A stretch of 64,000 bases of DNA, from contig CABIZD010000012.1 in the NCBI GenBank assembly GCA_902363125.1, positions 1-64,000 on the forward strand, in the 5' to 3' direction. Made by a program: the position numbers and the translations under genes. Numbering within the stretch: the first letter of the stretch is position 1; the number at the start of each line of letters is the position of its first letter. The notes under the pieces were generated by a model that ran no database searches, had not been told where the DNA came from, and saw only the letters and a list, made by a program, of their open reading frames with translations. Of the stretch, positions 17,011-25,688 are shown piece by piece. Origin of the DNA: Coriobacteriaceae bacterium (GTDB taxonomy: Bacteria > Actinomycetota > Coriobacteriia > Coriobacteriales > Coriobacteriaceae).

Positions 17011-17055
17011 GGCTAACTTAGGGCATAATGCAAAAAGTGCGACATGGCTAACTTA
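17011..17055 (+). promoter_or_regulatory. Direct repeat GGCTAACTTA in the eno promoter region
   Basis: The decamer GGCTAACTTA occurs twice, at 17011-17020 and 17046-17055, 35 bases apart. Between them is CATAAT (17024-17029), a reasonable -10 box. I see no good -35. The repeats straddle the likely transcription start of eno and could be regulator binding sites. Confidence 0.35.
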
Positions 17056-17117
17056 CGGAGGCACACCGACGGTGCATGGTCAGCCGGTCGCCAAGCATTC
17101 AACCCGTTTCCAAGTGA

Positions 17118-18419
<1,302 letters not shown>

Positions 18420-18492
18420 ACAAGTGGTGCTCGCGGGGGCGGGGTTGACTCGGATTCGCCTCGTTGCCGCCGGGCACTGTTGAGCACCATTG

Positions 18493-18524
18493 GGCGCTGG
18501 GCCATACGGCTCAGCGCCTTTTTT
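18493..18524 (+). terminator. Terminator after eno
   Basis: GGCGCTG (18493-18499) and CAGCGCC (18512-18518) form the base of a hairpin whose inner GGCC/GGCT bases can also pair. TTTTTT follows at 18519-18524. It lies upstream of the division-gene start and so separates it from eno. Confidence 0.8.
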
Positions 18525-18615
18525 ATGTCGAGCAAAGGCTGGCGAAGGCGGTGCGGGCGCTCGTGCTATAACTAAAGGACTTAGCGCAAACAAACCTCAA
18601 CCGCACAAGGCGCAC

Positions 18616-19377
18616 ATGGATCAGATTTACGACAACAGGTACTATTCCGCCGGTTCGCGCGAACCGTCACCTCGCCGTGCACATTCGGTGCAGCTTGGCG
18701 GGTCTGGTTATGCTGGCGCCGATCGCTCCAGGTATAGCTCGCCGGCGACTTCGCATCCCAATGCTCAGCAAAATAGTTCCTCGGATAGTCCGGTGCGCCT
18801 ATCGCGTTCCAAGCATGCGTCGCACCCTTCGACCCAGGCGTCCGACAAGCCGCACCGTCCCTTAAGCCGTCTTTCCGGCTCGGACTTTATGCACTACGCC
18901 AACGACAATGCAGTAGTCAAGGCAATTTATGACTTTACCCACGGTCCTCAGCGAGGGCTATTCATCGGCATTGTCGTTGCTCTGGTGCTCGTGAGCCTGT
19001 ATTTCCCCGTGCGCGATCTGTACGTGGCAAAGCGTTCGAGCGATATCTTGGCCAAGCAGGTCGAGATTCGTCAGCAATACAATGATGAGCTGCAAAAAAG
19101 CGTCGACAAGCTGCTCTCGGAGGAGGGTATCAAGGACGCGGCATCCGAGGACTTGGGCCTGGTGATGCCCGGCGAGAAGAGGATTGAAGTGCAGGGCCTG
19201 GACGACGATTCGGATTCGTCTTCGAGCAAGAAGTCGTCGAACGCCAAGAAGGCCAGCGAAGTTGCCAGGGAAATCGAAGAAGTCGGTAAGGACGCCCCGT
19301 GGTACATCCAGGCGCTCGACATGCTGTTTGGGTTTAACGGTGTCGAGGGCCAGACGGTCGTGTCCAACGGCGAGTAG
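18616..19377 (+). CDS. FtsB/DivIC-like septum formation initiator
   Basis: A 253-residue bitopic membrane protein. Residues 1-110 are a Ser/Arg/Pro-rich cytoplasmic region without clear structure. Residues 113-132 form one membrane helix. Residues about 137-175 form a short coiled coil (SSDILAKQVEIRQQYNDELQKS), followed by an acidic tail. A short N-terminus, one helix and a coiled coil is the FtsB/DivIC plan, in which the protein joins the FtsL-FtsQ divisome complex. Its place between eno and ppx is the standard actinobacterial location. The ATG at 18616 begins the conserved region; the longer frame starts inside the eno terminator. Confidence 0.8.
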   Translation: MDQIYDNRYYSAGSREPSPRRAHSVQLGGSGYAGADRSRYSSPATSHPNAQQNSSSDSPVRLSRSKHASHPSTQASDKPHRPLSRLSGSDFMHYANDNAVVKAIYDFTHGPQRGLFIGIVVALVLVSLYFPVRDLYVAKRSSDILAKQVEIRQQYNDELQKSVDKLLSEEGIKDAASEDLGLVMPGEKRIEVQGLDDDSDSSSSKKSSNAKKASEVAREIEEVGKDAPWYIQALDMLFGFNGVEGQTVVSNGE

Positions 19378-19397
19378 CGCCCGGAGGGGAGCTTGCA

Positions 19398-20402
19398 ATG
19401 ACGCATTGCGACAAACGATATAAGGTGGCGGCGATCGATCTGGGAACGGTGTCGTCGCGACTGGTGTTGGCCCAGGTCGAGGGCGGGGCGATCGTGGAAT
19501 CGTCCAAGCATACCGAGATTACCGATCTGGGCGAGGGCGTGGACGCGACAGGTCGCTTTTGCGAGGCGGCGGTCGAGCGCGTGCTCGCTGCATGCCGCAT
19601 GTTTGTGGACGAGGCGCGTGCCTTTGGGGCCGCGTGCATTTGCACCACATGCACGAGCGCCGCGCGCGATGCATCCAATGCCGCACTGCTGCTGGACGGT
19701 CTGCGTGAGCTGGGGCTCGAACCGCAGGTGATTCCGGGCGAGGTCGAGGCGCGCCTGACGTTTTTTGGCGTGGCGCACGACTTTGCCGGCGAGCGCATCA
19801 TTGTTGCCGATTCGGGCGGCGGATCCACGGAGCTCGCGACGGGCGTCTATGCGCCGGAGCGTGGGGTCTTTGCGCTGGAGGGCACGCGTTCGCTGGACAT
19901 CGGTTGTCGCCGTGTGACGGAGCGATTTTTCTCGGCACTGCCGCCCGCACGCGGCGAGCTTACTGCCGCTGCCGCGTGGGCGGGCGAGCAGTTCGCTGCC
20001 TATTTTGAGGGCCTGCCGAGCAATTTTGAGCGCGCCGAACGCTTGGTCGCAGTGGGTGGCACCGTCACCACACTCGTGGCGCTCGTTCATGAGCTGGAAC
20101 CGTACGATTCGAGCTTTGTGCACCTGCGCGAGCTTTCGCTGGATCAGGTTTCGGCCGCTATCGAGCGCATGTCTGCGTTGGATGCGGACGGCATCGCCGC
20201 TCTACCGGGTGTACAGCCCAAACGCGCGGGCGTGATCTTGGCTGGTGCCGTGGTAATCCGCGAGCTTATGCGGGCTGGCGGTTACAAGACGCTCACCGTA
20301 AGCGAGAACAGCCTACTCGCCGGCATGGCCGCCACCATCAACGAAACTCTCGACGGCGCGACTCCCACTATCGCCTGGACCCCGAGTCTGAGTGCTCTTT
20401 AA
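19398..20402 (+). CDS. Ppx/GppA-family phosphatase
   Basis: A 334-residue member of the exopolyphosphatase/guanosine pentaphosphatase family with the ASKHA fold. The first phosphate loop is IDLGTVSSRLVLAQ near residue 12; the second is ADSGGGSTELATG near 140. A GGTVTTLVALV segment near 225 is also typical. It is the short one-module form without the C-terminal HD domain of E. coli Ppx. It could cleave polyphosphate or pppGpp; the sequence does not say which. The start follows GGAGGGGAGC and lies 20 bases after the ftsB-like gene. Confidence 0.88.
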   Translation: MTHCDKRYKVAAIDLGTVSSRLVLAQVEGGAIVESSKHTEITDLGEGVDATGRFCEAAVERVLAACRMFVDEARAFGAACICTTCTSAARDASNAALLLDGLRELGLEPQVIPGEVEARLTFFGVAHDFAGERIIVADSGGGSTELATGVYAPERGVFALEGTRSLDIGCRRVTERFFSALPPARGELTAAAAWAGEQFAAYFEGLPSNFERAERLVAVGGTVTTLVALVHELEPYDSSFVHLRELSLDQVSAAIERMSALDADGIAALPGVQPKRAGVILAGAVVIRELMRAGGYKTLTVSENSLLAGMAATINETLDGATPTIAWTPSLSAL

Positions 20403-20415
20403 CCGTCTTCCTCTG

Positions 20416-20482
20416 AGTTGCGGTGAAATAGTTCCTAAATAAGCTGGTAAACGGTATAAACAGGATCTATTCCACCGCAACT
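20416..20482. repeat. Palindrome of the AGTTGCGGTG family, copy 2
   Basis: AGTTGCGGTGAAATAG (20416-20431) pairs with CTATTCCACCGCAACT (20467-20482) with one mismatch around a 35-base loop. The arms match copy 1 at 13678-13746 while the loops are unrelated, so only the arms are conserved. It directly follows the ppx stop. Confidence 0.75.
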
Positions 20483-20502
20483 TAGAGCTCCGCCAGCGTG
20501 TA

Positions 20503-20569
20503 AAAGAAACGAGCCCGCATCCCTGGGGGACACGAGCTCGTAAACAATACGTGGTAGGGGCGGTGGGAC
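20503..20569 (-). pseudogene. Decayed duplicate of the tRNA-Leu 3' end and terminator
   Basis: This 67-base segment matches 20699-20765 with five mismatches. It holds the same hairpin terminator and the last 18 bases of the tRNA (acceptor, CCA and start of the T stem). Beyond 20569 the match stops: T loop, anticodon arm and 5' half are gone, replaced by GC-rich sequence. It is the scar of a tandem tRNA duplication or of recombination at the tRNA end. Confidence 0.65.
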
Positions 20570-20701
20570 GTCTGCGTATTTGTTGCGCAAATACGCACCG
20601 GCTTCGGCCGCCTGTCGGCGCCCTCGCCGGCTCGCTACGGACGCTGCGCGTCCGCTTAACGCTCGCCCCCTCGCGGGTTCGAGTCCCGCCGGCATCTTAA
20701 A

Positions 20702-20738
20702 GAAACGAGCCCGCATCCCTGGGGAACACGGGCTCGTA
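20702..20738 (-). terminator. Terminator of tRNA-Leu
   Basis: On the minus strand ACGAGCCCG and CGGGCTCGT form a perfect 9-bp stem followed by TTCTTT, ten bases after the tRNA CCA end. A near-identical copy lies within 20503-20550. Confidence 0.8.
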
Positions 20739-20747
20739 AGCACTACA

Positions 20748-20832
20748 TGGTAGGGGCGGTGGGACTCGAACCCACAATCCTTGCGGCGAGAGATTTTAAG
20801 TCTCCTGCGTATGCCAATTCCGCCACGCCCCC
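20748..20832 (-). tRNA. tRNA-Leu, anticodon UAA
   Basis: An 85-base tRNA read leftward from GGGGGCG at 20832. The acceptor stem GGGGGCG/CGCCCCT pairs with one G-U. The D arm contains GGCGGAATTGGCATACGC. The anticodon loop CTTAAAA gives UAA, for Leu UUA codons. A long variable arm (CGCCGCAAGG) marks a class II tRNA. The T arm is GGGTTCGAGTCCC, and CCA is encoded. In a genome this GC-rich UUA codons are rare, so the tRNA serves few codons. Confidence 0.95.
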
Positions 20833-20863
20833 GTGAGACTAGAAGTCTAGCACAAGCCGTCCG

Positions 20864-21487
20864 TTACGCGTTGACGGCCATCGAGTGTTGCCCCGACTTC
20901 TCCAGGAACTCCTGGAACTTGGCTTCGTCGCCCTTGTTCTTGTACTGCAGAGCCAACAGATACTCCAAGCGGCAGCTCTTGACCTTGTCGTCACCGGCCT
21001 CCTTGAGCATGCGCTCCAGCTCGGGAATGTCGTTGTGGCGCTTGAGGATCATCGTGTCGTACATCAGTTGGCATTCGTGTGCGACTGCCTCGGCCTGGCC
21101 GCCCTCAAAGCCTTTGATCTCGTGCAGCAGCTCCTTGGACTTTTTGCGGTCCTCCTGGCCAACGTAGTAGTTAAAGGCCTTAATCACCAGGTCGACGCGC
21201 TGCATCTTGGGCAGATTGAGTCCCAGCAGCAAATCGAACATCTCGTCGGCGCGCTTGTGGTCCTCGCGCAGCAGATAGGAGTTCAGGCGCAGGTAGTCGC
21301 GGTTATAGCGCGGGTACAGCATGCTGGTGAGTTTGCCATCGAGCAAACGATCGAACTCGTCCCACTGCTTGGCAGCCATAAGCTGTTGCAGGCGCTTAAA
21401 CGTGGTGCGTTTTTTTACGCTAAAGAACACCGATATGGCGATACAAATAATGACGACGGCGGTCCAGAGGGTGCGGGAATCGGGCAT
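20864..21487 (-). CDS. Membrane-anchored TPR-like protein of unknown function
   Basis: A 207-residue protein. Residues 5-21 are a single N-terminal membrane helix (TAVVIICIAISVFF), and the rest is helical and charged with TPR-like spacing (LDGKLTS..., LREDHKRADEMFDLLLGL, LLALQYKNKGDEAKFQEFLEKSG). I recognise no enzymatic motif. Such anchors often act as cytoplasmic scaffolds. The ATG at 21487 follows AAGGACT; the upstream extension has no conserved character. Confidence 0.7.
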   Translation of the reverse strand: MPDSRTLWTAVVIICIAISVFFSVKKRTTFKRLQQLMAAKQWDEFDRLLDGKLTSMLYPRYNRDYLRLNSYLLREDHKRADEMFDLLLGLNLPKMQRVDLVIKAFNYYVGQEDRKKSKELLHEIKGFEGGQAEAVAHECQLMYDTMILKRHNDIPELERMLKEAGDDKVKSCRLEYLLALQYKNKGDEAKFQEFLEKSGQHSMAVNA

Positions 21488-21650
21488 TTTAGAGTCCTTA
21501 GTCGCTCGTAAAGCGAGCGGTATGACAACACGTGCTAGATGTATTATACGCGGCGTGCAAGCAAACTGGCATAAAAGCGCATCGAGGCCGAGCGCCATCG
21601 CTCGCTGCGGTACACTTACCTAAAGTAAACCATGAAGGGAGACATTACCT

Positions 21651-21938
21651 ATGAAGAAGATTGTTTTGGCTTGCGGTGCTGGCGCTGCTACTTCCACGCT
21701 CGTTGCCCAGAAGGTCGCCACCATGCTCGACGCCAACGGTTACGCCGACAAGTACGAGATCGTGCAGTGCGCCATCTCCGAGGCCAAGGACGTTTGCGAC
21801 GAGGGCGCCGATCTGCTGATCGCCACCACCGTTGCCCCCGAGGGCCTTACCTGCCCGTACGTGAGCGGCGTGCCCTTCATGACCGGCATGAACCGCGTCG
21901 CTGCCGAGAAGGCCGTTCTTGACGTCATGGCTCAGTAG
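21651..21938 (+). CDS. PTS IIB component, galactitol type
   Basis: A 95-residue phosphotransferase IIB domain of the lactose/cellobiose/galactitol fold. The phosphocysteine is Cys8 in LACGAGAATSTLVAQ, the P-loop typical of GatB-like IIB. It normally takes phosphate from IIA and passes it to a sugar bound to IIC. No IIA or IIC gene is nearby, so it is an orphan that must partner with components elsewhere. AGGGAG precedes the ATG, and the VOC gene starts 11 bases downstream, so the two are probably co-transcribed. Confidence 0.88.
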   Translation: MKKIVLACGAGAATSTLVAQKVATMLDANGYADKYEIVQCAISEAKDVCDEGADLLIATTVAPEGLTCPYVSGVPFMTGMNRVAAEKAVLDVMAQ

Positions 21939-21949
21939 GCGCTGACTGC

Positions 21950-22324
21950 ATGAGTGAGCAGAACGCCAATCCGGTCGAGCTCTTTGGCATGCGCGTTGCC
22001 CATGTGGGCATTAACGCCACCGACCCGGCAGACGCCCTGGAGATCGCGGAGCTGTTCTCGACGATGATGGGTCTGCCCGTTATCGAGACCCCGGTTTCGT
22101 ACTTTAACGATTCGCTGGTCGAGGTCATGAAGCAGAATGGTCGTGGCACCAAGGGCCACATCGGCTTTGCCGTCAACGACATTGATGCGGCCGAGAAGTG
22201 GTTTGCCGAGCGCGGGCTCGAGGTCAACGAAGAGTCGCGCGCGCTGCTGCCCGACGGTAGCACCAAACTCGTGTACTTTAAGCGCGAGTTCGCCGGTTTC
22301 GCCGTGCATCTGTGCCGCGAGTAG
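21950..22324 (+). CDS. VOC-fold protein resembling the KDPG-aldolase C-terminal domain
   Basis: A 124-residue single-domain vicinal-oxygen-chelate protein (glyoxalase/dioxygenase fold). RVAHVGINATDP starts the first beta-alpha-beta module; GTKGHIGFAVNDIDAAEKWF starts the second. The stretch SYFNDSLVEVMKQNGRGTKGHI reminds me of the extra C-terminal domain attached to some Firmicutes 2-keto-3-deoxy-6-phosphogluconate aldolases, here as a free protein. That likeness is from memory. With the PTS IIB gene directly upstream, a role in sugar-acid metabolism is plausible but unproven. Confidence 0.7.
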   Translation: MSEQNANPVELFGMRVAHVGINATDPADALEIAELFSTMMGLPVIETPVSYFNDSLVEVMKQNGRGTKGHIGFAVNDIDAAEKWFAERGLEVNEESRALLPDGSTKLVYFKREFAGFAVHLCRE

Positions 22325-22348
22325 CGCACAAGCTGCCATAGCTAGCAA

Positions 22349-22383
22349 AAAGGGATAGGGCCGTGTGGCCCTATCCCTTTATT
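22349..22383. terminator. Strong bidirectional terminator
   Basis: AAAGGGATAGGGCC (22349-22362) and GGCCCTATCCCTTT (22367-22380) form a perfect 14-bp stem with a GTGT loop, with A-rich and T-rich flanks. It ends both the VOC gene and the leftward histidine kinase gene. Confidence 0.92.
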
Positions 22384-22399
22384 TATGCCGAGGGGCTTC

Positions 22400-23695
22400 C
22401 TAGCGCGGCAGGCGAATCGTAAAGCGGCTGCCGACGCCCTCGACTGAGGTCACGCCAATGACGCCGCCATGGCTATCGACGATCCACTTGGCAATGGCAA
22501 GCCCCAGACCCGAGCCCTGTGCGCCGGCATCGCGTGCATTGTCGGCGCGGTAGAACCGTTCAAACGCGTGAGCTGCGGATTCCTGGTTCATGCCGATGCC
22601 CTCGTCCTCAACGCTTATGTCGATCGTGCCCGCGCCCGCATCCGGCGCTACGCCAAATGTGACGGTCGTTCCCGCATCCGAGTACTTGGCGGCGTTTTGC
22701 ACGATCACGCGCAGAGCCTGCTTCACGAGCACCACGTCGACGGGCGCGTCGCAGCGCGGGTCGCTGACAAGCGCAGCGTCAAAGGCCAGCCGATACGTGT
22801 GCTCGGTATCGATCATCTGCGATTCCTCGCATACCTCGTCGACCAGTGCGGCAAGGTTGGTATTTGCGCGCCGCAGGACCGTGCGCCCGGCATCGCCGCG
22901 CGCCAAAAACAGCAGCTGCTCCACGAGCTCTTGCATGTGCTCGCTTTCGGCCTTGAGGGACGCGATAGATTCTGCCAGCACGTCCGGGTCGTCTTTGCCC
23001 CAGCGATCGAGCATGTTTACGTAGCCCTGAATCACCGCGATGGGCGTGCGCAGCTCGTGGCTCGCATCGTTGACAAAGCGCATTTGCTGCAGTTTGGCCT
23101 CTTGCATCTGGCGCAGTAGGCGGTTGAGTGCAACCTCGATGCTTGCCAGGTCGGCGTCGCCGGTAGTGACGCTCGGCGAGTCGACGCTTGCGCGCTCGAT
23201 GGCCTGCTCCAGTGTTTCCATCTTGCCGCCGGAGAGCTGCATACGGCCGAGCTCGTCCACGCGCAAGGCCAGGTCGTTGAGCGGTGCCATGGTGCGGCGC
23301 ACGCGACGGGCGCCGCCGAGCATGTCGAGCACGCTGATGACCTGCCAACCCACAACGACAAGGTAGAGAGGCCATAGCGCGACGAGGTCCTGCGCGAGGG
23401 GGAAAGTCTTGGTGGTACGCGCAAGCTCGACGGTATAGGTGAGCGTTGCCAAGTCCCAGCCGCGCGCAGGCGCCAGCGACATGCCGTGAACGGCGACGCC
23501 GGGGATCCATCCTGCGGTAAACGCGCCGTCGGGCAGCATCTGGTTGTATCCATAGACGAGGATCGCCGCCGCAATCACCATCAGCAGCAGATCGAGCCAG
23601 ACGTAGCTCATCAAGCGGCGCCACATATAGCTCCAGTTGATGGCGCGGGCGATGGATGTGACGCGCTTGGCCTCGGCGTTACGCGCGGCAGACAT
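22400..23695 (-). CDS. Sensor histidine kinase
   Basis: A 431-residue membrane kinase. Membrane helices at about 31-50 and 108-125 enclose a sensor loop of about 57 residues. A HAMP-like linker follows (130-200), then the phosphoacceptor His213 in FVNDASHELRTPIAVIQGY, an N-box (QNAAKYSD), and G-boxes (DEGIGMN, GSGLGLAIAKWIVDSHGG). It phosphorylates the response regulator encoded just upstream, whose stop it overlaps by 17 bases. The start at 23695 is set by that overlap; the much longer open frame is a shadow of the regulator gene. The signal is unknown. Confidence 0.92.
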   Translation of the reverse strand: MSAARNAEAKRVTSIARAINWSYMWRRLMSYVWLDLLLMVIAAAILVYGYNQMLPDGAFTAGWIPGVAVHGMSLAPARGWDLATLTYTVELARTTKTFPLAQDLVALWPLYLVVVGWQVISVLDMLGGARRVRRTMAPLNDLALRVDELGRMQLSGGKMETLEQAIERASVDSPSVTTGDADLASIEVALNRLLRQMQEAKLQQMRFVNDASHELRTPIAVIQGYVNMLDRWGKDDPDVLAESIASLKAESEHMQELVEQLLFLARGDAGRTVLRRANTNLAALVDEVCEESQMIDTEHTYRLAFDAALVSDPRCDAPVDVVLVKQALRVIVQNAAKYSDAGTTVTFGVAPDAGAGTIDISVEDEGIGMNQESAAHAFERFYRADNARDAGAQGSGLGLAIAKWIVDSHGGVIGVTSVEGVGSRFTIRLPR

Positions 23696-24449
23696 AGCCC
23701 ACCCCACGCACGGTCTGGATGATGCGGGCGCCGCCGGCGTCCTCGATCTTGGCGCGCAGGTGCGCGATGTGCACGTCGACGTTGTTGGTGTCGCCCACGT
23801 ATTCGTAGCCCAGCGCCTCGTGCGCGATGCGCTCGCGCGTGAGCACGGTCTCGGCATGCGCCATAAGCAGGGCGAGGACGTCGAACTCGCGGGCCGTGAG
23901 CGCGATGGGCGAGCCGCCGACCGTGACTTCGCGGCGGTCGGGGTCGAGCGCAACCGAGCCCACGGCGAGCGTGGCGGGGGAGGGCGCGACGGAAACTTGG
24001 GTCGAGTCGCCGACCGGGGGTATCGTAGCGGCGTCGACGCCCGCGCCACCTGCCCCGGCGCCGCCAACGCCCGAAGCCGCCCGCACGGCCTCCGAGCGCT
24101 TCAACGCCACGCGGATCCGTGCGAACAGCTCCTCAATCGCAAACGGCTTGGTCAGGTAATCGTCGGCGCCGGCATCGAGCCCGGCCACCTTGTCCATCAC
24201 GGCATCGCGCGCGGTGACCATGATTACCGGCACATCCTTGTGCTTGCGGACGCGTCGCAGCACCTCCATGCCGTTGAGCTGCGGCAACAGCACATCGAGC
24301 AGAATCAAATCGTAGTTGCGCTCCAGCGCCAGGTCCACGGCGGTGCGGCCGTCGGCGGCGTGCTCCACCTGGTAGCCCTCGTGCTCCAGCTCGAGCGTCA
24401 CAAAGCGGGCGATTTTCTCCTCGTCCTCTACGATCAGGATCCGTGCCAT
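23679..24449 (-). CDS. OmpR-family response regulator
   Basis: A 256-residue regulator with a receiver domain (1-120: acidic pair Glu8-Asp9, phosphoacceptor Asp52 in LILLDVLLPQ, Lys in YLTKPFA) and a C-terminal winged helix (about 165-256, ending TVRGVGYVCRA). A 40-residue Gly/Ala/Val linker with VGGAGAGGAG, unusually long for the family, joins them. It is transcribed with the kinase gene that overlaps its end. Targets are unknown. No strong ribosome binding site is visible before the ATG, but the N-terminus is conserved. Confidence 0.93.
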   Translation of the reverse strand: MARILIVEDEEKIARFVTLELEHEGYQVEHAADGRTAVDLALERNYDLILLDVLLPQLNGMEVLRRVRKHKDVPVIMVTARDAVMDKVAGLDAGADDYLTKPFAIEELFARIRVALKRSEAVRAASGVGGAGAGGAGVDAATIPPVGDSTQVSVAPSPATLAVGSVALDPDRREVTVGGSPIALTAREFDVLALLMAHAETVLTRERIAHEALGYEYVGDTNNVDVHIAHLRAKIEDAGGARIIQTVRGVGYVCRA

Positions 24450-24467
24450 GCGTGCCCCCGTCTGCGA

Positions 24468-25010
24468 TTACTTGTCGTCGTTGAGATTTTGCTTGATGTC
24501 GTCCGCGGCGTCGGCGGCGTGATTCATAAGGTTGTTGATGCTGCCGGGCACGTCGCCGTCGCTATCGATGCGGTAGCGCATGCCAAAGAACAGGCCAATC
24601 AGCATCAGCCATATCGTGGCGCCCCAGGCAAACAGCGCGACGATGGGGATCAGGATGGGAATGTTGAGGATGATCGCGTCGCGGCGCGTGGCGATAAACT
24701 TGGTGTCCAGGCTCAGGCGGAAGAGCTTTTTGAGGTACTCCCACACGCTGTCCATCTTCTTGGAAAAGTCGGTCTTTTCGCTCGACTTCTCGTAGGCGGC
24801 CTGCGCGGCGACCATCTCGGCCGAGGGTTCATCGACCGGCTCGGACTCGGTGGCGGCATGCGCCGACGTGGTCTGCGTCTTGCCCTGCGACTCGAGCCAA
24901 ATGATGGCATCCAAAACGTTGCCGTCGGCAGCGTCGAGCGCGGCCTTGGCATCGGTGTAGCTCACGTTGCACTTGGTGCGGATGGTTTCAACTTTTTCGA
25001 GGTCGTCCAT
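24468..25010 (-). CDS. DUF4342-like membrane protein with UBA-like N-terminus
   Basis: A 180-residue protein. Residues 1-45 (LEKVETIRTKCNVSYTDAKAALDAADGNVLDAIIWLE) match the UBA-like helical motif found in EF-Ts and DUF4342 proteins. A Ser/Glu-rich linker follows, then a basic amphipathic region, a hydrophobic hairpin at about 110-145, and a soluble tail. It lies 18 bases upstream of the response regulator on the same strand and is probably first in that operon. Function is unknown; the membrane-plus-UBA layout suggests a small stress or envelope factor. Confidence 0.75.
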   Translation of the reverse strand: MDDLEKVETIRTKCNVSYTDAKAALDAADGNVLDAIIWLESQGKTQTTSAHAATESEPVDEPSAEMVAAQAAYEKSSEKTDFSKKMDSVWEYLKKLFRLSLDTKFIATRRDAIILNIPILIPIVALFAWGATIWLMLIGLFFGMRYRIDSDGDVPGSINNLMNHAADAADDIKQNLNDDK

Positions 25011-25363
25011 GACCTGTCCTTTCGTTCGATGGGCGCGACGCCGGGCGATTTGCCCGGGCGCGAGCGTTGCGTTCGGCGACCTGCGTGGCGCCGCCCCGCC
25101 CTTGGTCGAACTCTATAGTGCAGGTTATAGATTAAGCGATTCTTGAGCCAAGATTAATGTTGGATGAGTTTTTGGGTAGCGGTGGAAAAAGTATTAGACC
25201 TCGATAGCGGGGGATGTGGTGCCGGTGCAAAACGGCGTCAAAGGTTGGTCGAGCAGGCGGTTTCTCCATTGATGTCCGCACAGCATGTGACACTTACCCT
25301 GCCGCCCCGCTCTGCCGCGGCGGCATGCGTCTGAACAACGACCCTCTAAGGAGTTCGATACCG
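25011..25363. other. Intergenic region between divergent genes
   Basis: This 353-base gap holds the candidate leftward promoter at 25124-25151 and the leader of the small membrane protein, with AAGGAG at 25348-25353. A GCCGCC/GGCGGC inverted repeat near 25300-25323 is the only other structure I see. The frame that crosses the gap is only the upstream extension of the 79-residue gene. Confidence 0.5.
25124..25151 (-). promoter_or_regulatory. Candidate promoter of the DUF4342-kinase operon
   Basis: Reading leftward, TTGGCT (25151-25146) and TATAAC (25129-25124) are 16 bases apart, about 115 bases before the DUF4342 start. A second -10-like TATAGA lies closer to the gene. The match is moderate. 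Confidence 0.35.
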
Positions 25364-25603
25364 ATGAGTGACAACGCAAAGCATCTCGCAAAGAAGTGCG
25401 TAAAGGACGCGGGGCCGTGCCTCGCGCTGTGCGTAGCCGGCGCAGCGGTCGCGCTGCTGGCTGTTCTGGGGCCGTTCGACGTGCTCCGAAGTGCCAGCTT
25501 TCTGCATGTTTGCATGGCTCTTGCCGGCGCCACGATGACCGGCGGCGTGCTCGATCTGATCTTTTGGGTGTTTGACCCGTTTGGATGGAAGAGCGAGGGG
25601 TAG
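25364..25603 (+). CDS. Small two-helix membrane protein
   Basis: A 79-residue protein with a basic N-terminus and two hydrophobic segments at about 16-37 and 43-66, ending in a short polar tail (DPFGWKSEG). I do not recognise it. AAGGAG lies 10 bases before the ATG. The open frame extends upstream with no membrane or conserved character, so the short start is preferred. Gene-like base composition supports it, but the evidence is mostly structural. Confidence 0.6.
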   Translation: MSDNAKHLAKKCVKDAGPCLALCVAGAAVALLAVLGPFDVLRSASFLHVCMALAGATMTGGVLDLIFWVFDPFGWKSEG

Positions 25604-25688
25604 GTCCCAAAGGATGGAAGGGCTGGAACGGTTGACTTAGTGATCGTGCAGAATGTGGGCTAGCGACTTACAGGGAAGTGGTGATCCG

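Larger units (their letters stand above)
20403..20863. other. Intergenic region with palindrome, tRNA and decayed tRNA duplicate
   Basis: No protein gene lies in this 461-base region. It holds the second AGTTGCGGTG palindrome (20416-20482), a 67-base direct repeat whose two copies each carry a terminator and a tRNA 3' end (20503-20569 and 20699-20765), a tRNA-like T-arm on the plus strand near 20671-20692, and an intact tRNA-Leu on the minus strand. A 102-codon leftward frame across the repeats is not credible. Confidence 0.7.

Noticed and set aside
23637..25118. Plus-strand open frame of 493 codons across the two-component and DUF4342 genes
   Set aside because: It crosses three well-supported leftward genes on the opposite strand and has no family features.
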